Source: Verrucomicrobiales bacterium (GTDB taxonomy: Bacteria; Verrucomicrobiota; Verrucomicrobiia; Verrucomicrobiales; V1-33). Taken from it: 64,000 nucleotides of DNA. Positions 38,309-47,599 of the stretch are shown in pieces (the stretch's first letter is position 1; every line of letters begins with the position of its first letter). Location of the stretch: contig JAQGPJ010000012.1 in NCBI GenBank assembly GCA_028293125.1, positions 164,707 through 228,706 of the forward strand. Reading direction: 5' to 3'. Below the pieces are notes generated by a model that was not told where the DNA came from, ran no database searches, and was given only the letters and a program-made list of their open reading frames with translations. The position numbers were made by a program, and so were the translations under genes.

Positions 38309-39214
38309 TCAAACCGCCCGTAATTCGCCCATTTTATCCCCCACGTGGGCATAGAGCTCACGCTGCTGAGCGGTTTGATCAAGGAGGTCGGAGGCCAAGG
38401 TGATTTTGCCGGGCTCGAAGAGGGTGATGGTGCTGGAGCCTCCGAAGCGGAAATAGCCTTTTTCGGCACCTTTGGTGACCGGTTGATAGGGCACAGCGGT
38501 TTGGACGATGCTGCCGACGTTGGTGGCTCCGATCTCCATCTGGATCACCTCGCCCAGTCCCGCGGTGCGGATGACGGTGAGGACCCGCTTATTCTGCCAG
38601 AGGTAGCTGAGGTTGCGCTTCAGGGCGATGGGGCTGACGGAGTAGAGCGGCCCGTTGATCAGCTTGGGAGAGACAGGAGTACCCCCTGTGCTGAAATGGA
38701 AGCGGTGGTAGTCCACAGGGCACAGCCGACTGAGCACCAGGGTCCCATCGGCGTATTTTTCCGCCAGTTCACCATTGCCGAGCAAAGCGCTCAGGTTGAA
38801 GCGCTGGCCCTTCACGAAAACGGCCTCCACCTCTGAAATCCGCTGAAAGCCCAGATGCCGGCCATCGGCGGGAAAAACCACGCTGCCGGGATCGGAATCA
38901 ATCGGGCGGGCTTCCGGCTTCAGCTTCCGGTAAAAGAATTCGTTGAAGGTGTGGTATTTGGACGGCGGCAGGGCGAATTCCTCCGGGTCAAGCTTATATT
39001 TTTCGATGAAGGGATTGATGAGCAGGGAGGTTTTCCACCGGTCCATGCGCTGGCCATACCAGCGTGAAAACCAAGCGCGCTTGACCGCCCAGGACAGGGC
39101 CAGCCGTCCCGGCGGAGTCTGGTAGGCGAAGCGCAGAGCCCGCTCGCCATAAATCTGCTCCTCCTCGATTTTGCCGGTGTAACGGTTGAAGTAGGTGATG
39201 GGTTCGGGGGACAT
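38309..39214 (-). CDS. psd: Phosphatidylserine decarboxylase
   Basis: Converts phosphatidylserine to phosphatidylethanolamine at the inner membrane, using a pyruvoyl group made by self-cleavage. It is 301 residues. Family segments are FNEFFYRKLKPEARPI, VVFPADGRHLGF, CPVDYHRFHFSTGG (catalytic His region) and, near residue 258, GYFRFGGSSTITLFEPGKI, whose GSS holds the serine that becomes pyruvoyl. The ATG at 39214 shares its A with the TGA of the upstream membrane-protein gene, so translation is probably coupled. Phosphatidylserine synthase is not adjacent. Confidence 0.93.
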   Translation of the reverse strand: MSPEPITYFNRYTGKIEEEQIYGERALRFAYQTPPGRLALSWAVKRAWFSRWYGQRMDRWKTSLLINPFIEKYKLDPEEFALPPSKYHTFNEFFYRKLKPEARPIDSDPGSVVFPADGRHLGFQRISEVEAVFVKGQRFNLSALLGNGELAEKYADGTLVLSRLCPVDYHRFHFSTGGTPVSPKLINGPLYSVSPIALKRNLSYLWQNKRVLTVIRTAGLGEVIQMEIGATNVGSIVQTAVPYQPVTKGAEKGYFRFGGSSTITLFEPGKITLASDLLDQTAQQRELYAHVGDKMGELRAV

Positions 39215-41238
39215 CAGGAAGGGGAGGAAGAAGGGGAAGGGAAGGCGCGGCGGGCCATGAGCAGCACCAGCGCCACAGGCAGAGGGGAAAGGCCGGCCAG
39301 CAGAGCCGTCAGGGAGGGAACGCCGGACTCCGCCGCCGGGTTTCCCAAAGCGGTCAGAAAATCGGACCAGAGCGGGGAGGAGAAACCGGCCTGGGCGGGG
39401 CCGGCGGCAAGAACCACAACCGCTGCGAGCAGCAGCCACCATGCCTGGCGGCTATGCCGGAGCGCGGCCCAGGAAAGTCCCAGCCCCAAAGCCGCCACAA
39501 AGCTCCATGCGGCCACGGCGGGAGCGCCGGACAGCATCCGCAGGGGGGGAATCGGCATGGCGGGATGATAGCACAGAAGCATCACGATTGCCGGGACGGT
39601 GATCAGAATGCCGCAGACAAAAACCATCACGCCCGGAATGGCCAGTCCGTCCGTCCACCGCGGTTTGCCGTCCGCGCCGGCACAGAGACCGGGCAGGTCG
39701 GGCCGTTGATAAAGGAGAATCATCCCCAGGGGAACACCCAGGCCGGCCAGTGCGGGGAGCATATCCGCCATGCCGCTGAAAGCGGAGGAGCCGGCCGCCG
39801 CATCGCTGCCCATGGAATGCCAGGCGGCGGCGGCGATGATGCCGCTGGACACAAAGGCCCATACCCAGCCGGCGGCGTGGATGAGAGGCGGAGCCCACCG
39901 CCTTTGGAAAAGGGAGCCGAGTCCCAGGATCATCATTCCTGCGGCTCCGGCGGCGCGGACCAGCATGCCGGCATAGGTGACCTGGCGGGACCATTCGTCA
40001 GGATGGCTGCTGAGGTCCAGCCACTGCAGGGGCAGCGTGCAGGCCAGCAGCACCCCCAGCAGAATCAATCCTGCGCCGCCAAGCGTCAGCACGAGGCCTC
40101 CGGAGGACGGTTCGGAATCCTCCTGGCGCAGCGGCGGCGGGGGTGTCAGGACGGGGGGCTGGCTGCTGAACAGGGGGTGCGTTTCAGGCGCGGATGGCGG
40201 CTCCATTTCCAGTGCCGGTTCGGGAGAATCCAGAATGGGAACGGGAGAGGAGGCAGGAACAGAAACAGGAACAGAAACAGGAACGGAAACAGGAACGGAA
40301 ACAGGATTGGGCCCGGCCTTGGAGGCTGGAACAGCAGGGACTGGAAGAGGAGTGGCTGTCCGGCTGAGCCCCTTTGGCCGGCTGGGCGGTGGAGGAGAAG
40401 GAAGCGGGGCTGTACGGAGGCCACCGGGAGCAGGCAGGGCAGCCAGGGTGGAGGCCAGGGAAAAGGCTGCGGCCAGGCCGGAGTCCGAAGTCGACGGGGG
40501 CACTGCCGGGGCGGAAGCTTCCGTTTTTGCCGGAGTGTCCGGAAGCAGCATGTCCATGCTCCAGTCGTCCTCCGCCTCATCCGGAACTCCCCGTTCCACG
40601 TCCGCGTCCGGATACCGGTCCGCCAAAAAGCCAGGCGGAGGGGCCATCAAATCGCCGGCCCCCCCGGCGGGCTGATCAACAAAACGGGAGGAAAGCTGCC
40701 CCGCCAGATCAGCCAGGGAAAAAGCAGCGGCAGCGGGGGGGGCGCTCGAAGAGGCGGGAGCCCCCACCTTTTGCGGGCGGACGGGCAGGGGCAGGGACCG
40801 GAATGGAGCAGGCCGGGATGCGGCGGGAGGAGCCAGCAGGGAGCCGGCAAGTTCCTGAATGCTGGGGATGGAAGCCGCCAAAGGCGGGCCTGCCGAACCT
40901 CGGGATGCCGGGTTCCCGGATGGGTCCGCAGCCAGGAGATCCAGAAGCGGGCCCAGATCCGGATGGTCCGCCATGGTTGGGGAGAGCGCCGGGATTTCCT
41001 CCTCCCGCTCCTCCGGTTTGGCAAAGCCAGGTTCCAGCAGTCCTGGAGCCACAAGGGAATCCTCCGGTCCAAGGAGGGCGGCGGCAGGAGGAGGAGGGGC
41101 CATCAGCCCGCGCGCCAAGGCGGGAATGAACTCGTGAGGCATTGGGACATCCCGCTGTTCCCCCGGAAAAGCGGAAGGGGGAAAGGGCATACCGGAAAAC
41201 TCGTCCCGGCGGGACGGCGGGGGATCATGGCGGGACAT
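39214..41238 (-). CDS. Pro-rich multi-pass membrane protein upstream of psd
   Basis: A 674-residue protein of unknown function. The first 420 residues or so are Pro/Ala/Ser-rich and probably disordered in the cytoplasm, with short hydrophobic helices such as FSLADLAGQLSSRF and IPSIQELAGSLLAPP. They include a fourfold SVPV repeat. The C-terminal 250 residues hold about seven or eight membrane helices (for example GLVLTLGGAGLILLGVLLAC and GLSWAALRHSRQAWWLLLAA). The start is ATG 41238; the frame runs further back antisense to the neighbouring isomerase but that part is not credible. Its stop overlaps the psd start (TGATG). Confidence 0.75.
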   Translation of the reverse strand: MSRHDPPPSRRDEFSGMPFPPSAFPGEQRDVPMPHEFIPALARGLMAPPPPAAALLGPEDSLVAPGLLEPGFAKPEEREEEIPALSPTMADHPDLGPLLDLLAADPSGNPASRGSAGPPLAASIPSIQELAGSLLAPPAASRPAPFRSLPLPVRPQKVGAPASSSAPPAAAAFSLADLAGQLSSRFVDQPAGGAGDLMAPPPGFLADRYPDADVERGVPDEAEDDWSMDMLLPDTPAKTEASAPAVPPSTSDSGLAAAFSLASTLAALPAPGGLRTAPLPSPPPPSRPKGLSRTATPLPVPAVPASKAGPNPVSVPVSVPVSVPVSVPASSPVPILDSPEPALEMEPPSAPETHPLFSSQPPVLTPPPPLRQEDSEPSSGGLVLTLGGAGLILLGVLLACTLPLQWLDLSSHPDEWSRQVTYAGMLVRAAGAAGMMILGLGSLFQRRWAPPLIHAAGWVWAFVSSGIIAAAAWHSMGSDAAAGSSAFSGMADMLPALAGLGVPLGMILLYQRPDLPGLCAGADGKPRWTDGLAIPGVMVFVCGILITVPAIVMLLCYHPAMPIPPLRMLSGAPAVAAWSFVAALGLGLSWAALRHSRQAWWLLLAAVVVLAAGPAQAGFSSPLWSDFLTALGNPAAESGVPSLTALLAGLSPLPVALVLLMARRAFPSPSSSPS
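40256..40303. repeat. Four tandem 12-bp units inside a coding region
   Basis: Four direct copies of GGAACAGAAACA, two with a single A-to-G change, inside the Pro-rich membrane-protein gene. They encode (Val-Ser-Val-Pro)n on the minus strand, and the 12-bp period keeps frame. This is a likely site of copy-number variation. Confidence 0.85.
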
Positions 41239-41367
41239 GTGCCGCGATGTTGGAGCACAATCAGGCCCCTGTAAAGGCGGGCGGCGCTGATGAAAATTCA
41301 CTGGTTTCGCATCCGGGAGCAACTTTAATTGGCAATCCGCCGCAGCCCGCCTCTCATTGCCCGCACT

Positions 41368-42312
41368 ATGAACCGCCGTCATTTTCTCTCCGCCGCCGCC
41401 ATGGGGGCTGCCGCCACTCCGCTGCTGCACGGCCAGGACGCCGCGCCCGCCACGCCGGCGCCTGCCGGAGGAGCCCGGAAAAGCTGGAAGCGCCGTATCG
41501 GGGTCAGCACCTATTCCTACTGGGGATTTGAGCGTGAGGAATGGCGTCCCATCCCCAAATGCCTGGAATCGGCGGCGGATCTTGGATTCGACGGGGTGGA
41601 GATTCTCCAGCGCCAGTGGACGGACCGCTCTCCGGCTGTCCTCAACAACGTCAAACGCCGCGCGTTCTCGTTGGGGCTGGATCTGATGGGATACTCCACG
41701 CACCAAGGCTTCGTCTCCCCGGATGAGGAGAAGCGGAAAAAAAACATCAACGACACCATCGGTTATCTGGAGGAGGCCTATATCCTGGGAATCCCCACCA
41801 TGCGGGTGAATTCCGGCACCTGGGGCACACGCAAGGATTTTGATGACCTGATGGCCCACCGCGGAGCCGAGGAACCGCTGCCGGGCTACACCACCGAGGA
41901 CGCTTTCAAGTGGGTGATCGACGCCTACGCCAAACTCATTCCCGAGGCGGAGAAGCGCGGAGTGGTCATGGGGCTGGAGAACCACTGGGGCCTGGGCCGC
42001 ACCCCCGAAGGGGTGCTGCGGGTGGTGAATGAGCTGAATTCCCCCTGGCTGCAGGTCACCCTGGACACCGGCAACTTTCTGGAGGATCCCTACGACCGGC
42101 TGAAAATACTGGCGGGCAAAACTGCGCTCATGCAGACCAAAACCTATCAGGGCGGCGGGGTCTGGTACACGCTGGACCTCGATTATGCCCGCATCGCCGG
42201 CATCATGAACGACGCGGGCTACCGGGGTTATATCTCCTTGGAGTTCGAGGGCAAGGCCGCGCCGGAGCCCTCCATCCGGGAAAGTCTGGCCATGCTGCGC
42301 AGCCATTTTTGA
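41368..42312 (+). CDS. Sugar phosphate isomerase/epimerase-like TIM barrel
   Basis: A 314-residue protein of the AP-endonuclease-2-like TIM-barrel family (PF01261 type). A Tat-like signal (MNRRHFLSAAAMGAAATPLL) suggests folded export, so it would act outside the cytoplasm. Barrel signatures are RIGVSTYSYWGFEREEW, LGFDGVEILQRQW, VVMGLENHWG, QVTLDTGNFLEDPYDRL and RGYISLEFEGKA, which supply the expected metal-binding Glu, Asp and His. The substrate is unknown. In Verrucomicrobiota and Planctomycetota such genes usually accompany Gfo/Idh/MocA oxidoreductases, as here. Confidence 0.88.
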   Translation: MNRRHFLSAAAMGAAATPLLHGQDAAPATPAPAGGARKSWKRRIGVSTYSYWGFEREEWRPIPKCLESAADLGFDGVEILQRQWTDRSPAVLNNVKRRAFSLGLDLMGYSTHQGFVSPDEEKRKKNINDTIGYLEEAYILGIPTMRVNSGTWGTRKDFDDLMAHRGAEEPLPGYTTEDAFKWVIDAYAKLIPEAEKRGVVMGLENHWGLGRTPEGVLRVVNELNSPWLQVTLDTGNFLEDPYDRLKILAGKTALMQTKTYQGGGVWYTLDLDYARIAGIMNDAGYRGYISLEFEGKAAPEPSIRESLAMLRSHF

Positions 42313-42591
42313 AAGCATCCGCCGGTCAGGCCACACGCCTGGGGCACAGACAGGAAGCCGCCGTCAGTGCTGACATATGGGGCTGCGGCTTTCCGCCAAG
42401 GCAAAGCCGGTGCCCGGCCATCTCCGCGCATTTCCGGGAGGAAGTTCCCGCTTTGCCCGCAAAGCACGGGCTTTGGCCCCGTATGGTGCCATGGCTCATT
42501 CTGCTTGCCAGCCCTGTGAGGGCTGGCTACTGCTGACCTTTTCCCGCATTTTTCACCTTAATCTCAACTCCCAACTCTCTAAAATTCAGAC

Positions 42592-43812
42592 ATGAACCGG
42601 AAAATTCGCATGGGCATGGTGGGCGGCGGACGCGGCGCTTTTATCGGCGGGGTGCACCGCATGGCCTCCAGCCTGGATGGGCAGGTGGAGTTGGTGTGCG
42701 GCGCGTTTTCCTCCAATCCGGAGAAATCCAAGGCGTCAGGAGCTGATCTCTTCCTGCCGGAGAACCGCTGCTACGGCAACTATGAGGAGATGATCCTTGC
42801 CGAGAAAGCCCTGCCGGAGGGCGAGCGCATGGACTTCATGGTCATCGTGACGCCGAACCACCTCCACTTCCCGCCGGCGAAGATGGCGCTGGAGAACGGC
42901 TTCCATGTGCTGTCCGACAAGCCCGCGACCTTCAATTTGAAACAGGCCAAGGAGCTGGCGGAGATCGTCAAAAAAACCGGGCAACTTTACGGCGTGACTT
43001 ACAACTACACTGGCTATCCCCTGATCCGTCAGGCCCGCCAGATGATCGCCGAGGGCAAGCTCGGCAACATCCGCAAGGTCGTCGCCGAATACCCCCAGGG
43101 CTGGCTGGCCACCCTGCTGGAGGAGACCGGTCAGAAGCAGGCCTCCTGGCGCACCGATCCCGCCCAGTGCGGGGCCGCCGGCTGCATGGGCGACATCGGC
43201 ACCCACGCCATCAATCTGGCGGAGTTTGTGACCGGGCTGCACCTGAAGGAGATCGCCGCCGACCTCACCACCTTCCTGCCGGGCCGCCGTCTGGAGGACG
43301 ATGGCAATGTGCTGCTGCGCTTTGACAACGGGGCCAAGGGGGTGCTGCACTCCAGCCAGATCAGCGTGGGCGAGGAGAACAACCTGAGTCTGCGCGTGTA
43401 CGGCGAACTGGGAGGCATCGAGTGGCACCAACTGGACCCCAACACCCTGAAGGTGCAGTTGCTGAATGAGCCGACCCAGATTTTCCGCACCGGCCTTGGC
43501 TATCTGGGCAGCGATGCCACCGCCGCCACCCGCCTTCCCGCAGGCCATGTGGAGGGGTATCTGGAGGCTTTTGGAAACGTTTACCGCAATTTTACCGCCC
43601 ACATCCGCGCCGTGGCTGAAGGCAAGGAATTCGCGGCCGATTATCCGGGCATTGAGGAGGGCGTCGCCGGCATGGCCTTCATCGAGGCCACGGTCAAATC
43701 CGGTGCCGCCAACGCCGCCTGGACCCCGCTCGATTATGTGCCCACTCCCAAAAAGAAACCCGCCGGCGGCAGCGCGGCGGGTTCAACGGAGAAACACGGA
43801 GGCCTGAGCTGA
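42592..43812 (+). CDS. Gfo/Idh/MocA-family oxidoreductase
   Basis: A 406-residue NAD(P)-dependent sugar-type dehydrogenase. The Rossmann start is RMGMVGGGRGAFIGGVHRMA, followed by MVIVTPNHLHFPPAKMALEN and the DKPAT form of the EKP motif. The catalytic-domain His segment is GDIGTHAINLAEFVTGL. The C-terminal 20 residues are a low-complexity tail (GGSAAGSTEKHGG). There is no signal peptide, so it is cytosolic. It lies about 280 bases after the isomerase/epimerase gene on the same strand, and the pair probably serves one carbohydrate pathway. Terminator-like hairpins follow. Confidence 0.92.
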   Translation: MNRKIRMGMVGGGRGAFIGGVHRMASSLDGQVELVCGAFSSNPEKSKASGADLFLPENRCYGNYEEMILAEKALPEGERMDFMVIVTPNHLHFPPAKMALENGFHVLSDKPATFNLKQAKELAEIVKKTGQLYGVTYNYTGYPLIRQARQMIAEGKLGNIRKVVAEYPQGWLATLLEETGQKQASWRTDPAQCGAAGCMGDIGTHAINLAEFVTGLHLKEIAADLTTFLPGRRLEDDGNVLLRFDNGAKGVLHSSQISVGEENNLSLRVYGELGGIEWHQLDPNTLKVQLLNEPTQIFRTGLGYLGSDATAATRLPAGHVEGYLEAFGNVYRNFTAHIRAVAEGKEFAADYPGIEEGVAGMAFIEATVKSGAANAAWTPLDYVPTPKKKPAGGSAAGSTEKHGGLS

Positions 43813-43816
43813 GCTG

Positions 43817-43846
43817 GCTTGGAACCCGGTAGCCCGTGTTCCAAGC
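43817..43846. repeat. Hairpin after the oxidoreductase gene
   Basis: About 9-bp arms (GCTTGGAAC and GTTCCAAGC) around a 12-base loop, directly after the stop codon. It is followed by only three T, so it may protect the mRNA end or act with the stronger hairpin further on. Confidence 0.5.
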
Positions 43847-43895
43847 TTTGGGCGGGGCAAACCAGGCTGGCCGGTTGATGAACGGATTTGGCTTC

Positions 43896-43937
43896 ACCGG
43901 GAGCCGGCGGATTCCGCTGGCTCCCGGTTTTGCTTTT
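43896..43937 (+). terminator. Rho-independent terminator
   Basis: A 15-bp stem with one mismatch (43896-43910 with 43914-43928) is followed by a T-rich run. It ends the plus-strand oxidoreductase transcript just before the convergent gene. Confidence 0.8.
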
Positions 43938-43961
43938 CCAAAGCGTCAATCTCCTTGTTGG

Positions 43962-45047
43962 TCAGGCAATCGCCACCGGCTTGCCGGAGGCGGCGGAGGC
44001 GTAGATGCCGTCGATGACCTGCATCAGGCGCAGGGCCTGCTCCGGAGTGTTGAAGGGTTCGGCCTTGCCGGTGAGGGCGTCGATGAAGTTGGCGGCGGAG
44101 CCGATGCGGCCCATGTCCTCACAGGCGGGCACGGTGATGCTGCGGTTCACGCTGTGGCCGTTTTCCTGCACGTAGAGCTCACAGGAGTCGATGGCGGTGT
44201 TGTCCAGGCCGTCAATGTTGAAGAGGCGCTCCACCTTGCCGCCGGCCTTGTTTCCCTGAAAGACCACGGAGACCTCCTCGCGCTTGATCATCTCCGCCCA
44301 GGAGACCTGGAGCGAAAGGACCTGGCCGGTCTTGAAGGTCACAAAACCGTGGGCCGCAGTCTCCACATCGGTCACGCCGCCCACGCGGTCGGGGATGCCC
44401 CACGGGCCTTTGAAATTCTTGTCATCGTTGAAATCCGAGAAAGTCTGGCCGAGCACGTGGGCCGGCTCGGGATACCCCATGAAGTACATGGCCAGATCCA
44501 CCATGTGCAGCAGGTCGATGAGAGCGCCGCCGCCGGCGAGCTCCTTGGTGGTGAACCAGCCGCCGAAGCCGGGAATGCCGGTGCGGCGGATCCATTTGGC
44601 CTGGGCGGAGTTGATTCTGCCGGTCACGCCGCCTTGGATGTACTTCATCATGGCCTGGGATTCCGGGCGGGCGCGGTTGTTGAAGTTGAACATCACTTTT
44701 TTGCCGGCTTTTTCAGCGGCAGTGATGACTTCCTGGACCTCGGCGGCATTCAGCGCGGGCGGTTTTTCGGAGAAGACGTGCTTGCCGGCCTCCAGGCACT
44801 GGACAGCCAGAGGCTTGTGGAATTTGTTGGGAACGATGACACTGACGGCCTCCAGCTCCGGGCACTCCCTCAGCATGGCCTCCACGGATTCAAAGGACTT
44901 GGGAATGCCCCATTTTTCAGCCGCTTTGGCCGCCGCCCCGGGAGCTGGATCCGCCACGGCCACGATGTCCGCGCCCGCCTGGCGGAATCCCGCCGCGTGA
45001 TACTGCAGCATGCCGCCGGCACCGATGATTCCTGCTTTGATTGACAT
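43962..45047 (-). CDS. Gfo/Idh/MocA-family oxidoreductase
   Basis: A 361-residue cytosolic dehydrogenase, convergent with the previous one and only distantly similar to it. Its Rossmann start is KAGIIGAGGMLQYHAAGFRQ, followed by VSVIVPNKFHKPLAVQCLEA and the EKPPA form of the EKP motif. The catalytic-domain segment is GGALIDLLHMVDLAMYFMG, where the usual Asp-x-x-x-His is recognisable. The start is ATG 45047; the frame extends to 45161 without homology. The substrate cannot be told from sequence; the neighbourhood suggests sugar or inositol-type compounds. Confidence 0.92.
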   Translation of the reverse strand: MSIKAGIIGAGGMLQYHAAGFRQAGADIVAVADPAPGAAAKAAEKWGIPKSFESVEAMLRECPELEAVSVIVPNKFHKPLAVQCLEAGKHVFSEKPPALNAAEVQEVITAAEKAGKKVMFNFNNRARPESQAMMKYIQGGVTGRINSAQAKWIRRTGIPGFGGWFTTKELAGGGALIDLLHMVDLAMYFMGYPEPAHVLGQTFSDFNDDKNFKGPWGIPDRVGGVTDVETAAHGFVTFKTGQVLSLQVSWAEMIKREEVSVVFQGNKAGGKVERLFNIDGLDNTAIDSCELYVQENGHSVNRSITVPACEDMGRIGSAANFIDALTGKAEPFNTPEQALRLMQVIDGIYASAASGKPVAIA

Positions 45048-45306
45048 AGATTGGTCTGTTTGCTGATGGTTGAAAATGGGGGGGACCCGCGCGAGGGTGC
45101 GTTCCGCGTTTGCAGGTGTCAAGACCCGAACTCCGGTTTGCACGGCTGTAGAGGCCGTCAATGCGGCTGTGCAGAGCGGGATTCCAACGGATATTCCCTG
45201 CGCGGTTATTCATTGAGATTTTCCTCCGGGTCGTGATAATGCCGGCCGGGCTCCGGCGTTGACGGGCCAACTGTCTCTATTTTTATCTTTTCCGATCCCA
45301 GCACCG

Positions 45307-47463
45307 ATGGCTTCCGCCACCCTTCACCTGCGCGGCGTGGCCGTGCTCCACGCCGACCGGCTTGCGGACGACGGCACGCTCCTCATTCCCTCACGTCTCA
45401 CAGCCGCGGATGTGCCCCGTCTGGCCAAACTGGCCGGCAGCCGCACGCTGGTTCTGCTGAGGGAGCCGGATGCGGCCTATGAGCCGGCGGTGGCGGCGGC
45501 CATTGGAGCCCTTCACGCGAAATCCATTCTCCGTCCGGACCACGGCACGTGGGAGGCGGTGCAGGCGGCGGTGCGCCAGCGGCAGGCCGTGCTTTACCTG
45601 CCGCCATCCGTGAAGGCCCCCAAAGTGGCGAATCTGGAAATTCCCCGCCCGCTGCTGGAGGAACTGGCGCGTGCGGGTGTGCCGGTCCAGCCGGTGGGGA
45701 TGGACCACCCGGCGTCCGCGTTCCTGTCCGTGGATGCCATCGGCAGTCTGGATGAGGCGGTGTATGTGGTGGCTCCGCTCATTCCCGCCGCCCGCATGAC
45801 CTTTCAGGCGGTGCAGGCCGCCATCATCGAAGCCAGTGCGGAGGCCTTCGCCCACCGCCCCACCCTGGATGCGCCGCTGGGCCGGCTGCTGCTGGCCGGC
45901 TTCAAAAAGCACGGTCCCACCTCCAACATTGTTGACGGACTGGACGGCAGCGTGACGTCCTATTCCAAGATTTTCGCCGCCTCCGCAGCCTTGGCGGGCG
46001 TGATCCGCCAGGAGGTCAAGCAGCCGCGCGTCGGCATCGCCCTGCCTCCGGGCCGGGCCGCCCTGATCGCCAACATCGCCGCGGTTTTTGCGGGCAAGGT
46101 GCCGGTGAACATCAACTTCACAGCCAGCAAGGAGGCCATCGAGAGCGCCATCCGCCAGAGCGGCATCGAGAAATTCCTCACCGCCGACACCTTTGTCCGC
46201 AAGCTCCAGTCCTTCCCCTGGCCGGCGACCAAGCACCTCATCTTCCTGGAGCGCGTGCTGCCCCAGCTGAAGCCGAAGATCGTGCGCTGGCTGATCGCGC
46301 TGAAGCTGCTGCCGGTCACCATGCTGGCCAAACTGCTGAAGCTGCCGGTCAAAGGCGGGGATGACGAGGCGGCCCTTCTGTTCACCAGTGGCAGTTCCGG
46401 CGAGCCCAAGGGCGTGGCCCTGAGCCACCGGAATATTGTGTCCAATGTCACCCAGTTTGCCCTGCGGCTGGATCTTCCGCCCCACGAACGCATCGTCGGC
46501 TCCCTGCCGTTGTTCCATTCCATGGGCGGCACAGTCACCGTGTGGTTCCCGATCATGGAGGGGGTCAATCTGGTGACCTACCCCAATCCCATGGAGGTGA
46601 CCAAGCTGGCGGAGCTCATCGATCAGCACCGCGCCGTGCTGCTGCTGACGACGCCGACCTTCCTGCGTGGATTCCTGAAGCGGGTGAAGGTGGAGCAGCT
46701 GGCCAGTCTGAAGCTTATTGTCACCGGCGCGGAGAAGCTGCCGGTGAATCTGGAGGAGGAGTTCCGCAAAAAATTCGGCAAGCCGGTCATGGAGGGCTAT
46801 GGTCTGACCGAGACCTCCCCGGCCACCAACTTCAACCTGCCCGACGCCGAGGAGGGGCCGTGGCCGGTGATGCCCACGCGGCGGTTGGGCTCCGTGGGCC
46901 AACTGCTGGCCGGCGTCGCCATCCGCATCACCGACCCCATCACCGGAGCCGTGCAGCCGGTTGACCAGACGGGAATGCTTTGGTTCAAGGGGCCCAACGT
47001 CTTCAAAGGCTACCTCAAACAGCCCCGCCGCACGGAGGAGGTCCTGCAGGACGACTGGTTCCGCACCGGGGACATCGCCCGGCTGGATGCCGATGGCTTT
47101 CTGTATATCGAGGGCCGGCTGAACCGCTTTTCCAAGATCGCCGGCGAGATGGTGCCCCACGAGGCTGTGGAGGAGCAGATTCTGAAGGCCATGCACCTGG
47201 ACGGGGACTCCGAGCGCCGCATCGCCATCGTGGGCGTGCCGGACGATGACAAGGGCGAGGCCCTGGTGCTCATCAGCACCGTCGCCAGCGAGGCCGTGAA
47301 GCAGGAGATCATCCAACTGCGGTATTCCCTGCTGGAGCGCGGGGTGCCCGCCCTGTGGATCCCCCGCCGGCTGGTGCGCGTGGAACAGATTCCCATGCTC
47401 GCCTCCGGCAAGCTGGATCTCAAAGCCTGCGAAAAGCTGGCCGTCCAGCGCGCCGTGGGCTGA
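45307..47463 (+). CDS. Acyl-CoA/acyl-ACP synthetase with degenerate acyltransferase domain
   Basis: A 718-residue protein resembling the Aas architecture. The C-terminal part (about 200-718) is an AMP-forming ligase with ALLFTSGSSGEPKGVALSHR (356-375), EGYGLTETSPATNFNLP and DWFRTGDIARLDADGFLYIE, then RLNRFSKIAGEMVP. The first 190 residues resemble a PlsC-type acyltransferase in outline (DGTLLIPSRLTAADVPRL), but the His of the HX4D motif is replaced and I see no catalytic pair. It probably activates a fatty acid for membrane lipid use. It is divergent from the oxidoreductase at 43962. Confidence 0.85.
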   Translation: MASATLHLRGVAVLHADRLADDGTLLIPSRLTAADVPRLAKLAGSRTLVLLREPDAAYEPAVAAAIGALHAKSILRPDHGTWEAVQAAVRQRQAVLYLPPSVKAPKVANLEIPRPLLEELARAGVPVQPVGMDHPASAFLSVDAIGSLDEAVYVVAPLIPAARMTFQAVQAAIIEASAEAFAHRPTLDAPLGRLLLAGFKKHGPTSNIVDGLDGSVTSYSKIFAASAALAGVIRQEVKQPRVGIALPPGRAALIANIAAVFAGKVPVNINFTASKEAIESAIRQSGIEKFLTADTFVRKLQSFPWPATKHLIFLERVLPQLKPKIVRWLIALKLLPVTMLAKLLKLPVKGGDDEAALLFTSGSSGEPKGVALSHRNIVSNVTQFALRLDLPPHERIVGSLPLFHSMGGTVTVWFPIMEGVNLVTYPNPMEVTKLAELIDQHRAVLLLTTPTFLRGFLKRVKVEQLASLKLIVTGAEKLPVNLEEEFRKKFGKPVMEGYGLTETSPATNFNLPDAEEGPWPVMPTRRLGSVGQLLAGVAIRITDPITGAVQPVDQTGMLWFKGPNVFKGYLKQPRRTEEVLQDDWFRTGDIARLDADGFLYIEGRLNRFSKIAGEMVPHEAVEEQILKAMHLDGDSERRIAIVGVPDDDKGEALVLISTVASEAVKQEIIQLRYSLLERGVPALWIPRRLVRVEQIPMLASGKLDLKACEKLAVQRAVG

Positions 47464-47599
47464 GGGCCCGTCTTTGGACACTACAGGCCCGCACTGCGGG
47501 CAGGCGGCGGGCACGGGATTTGCCGCATTCCGGTTTGAGAACCGGCGGCGGCCCTGCATAATACCGCCGACCGGGGCTTTTCGATCCATTCTAACCGCT

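Noticed and set aside
41239..42336. N-terminal extension of the Pro-rich membrane protein
   Set aside because: This part is antisense to the well-supported isomerase/epimerase gene; the ATG at 41238 is sufficient.
47464..47599. SAM or SAH riboswitch ahead of metF
   Set aside because: The gap is short, and I could not find the conserved core helices or motifs of these classes.
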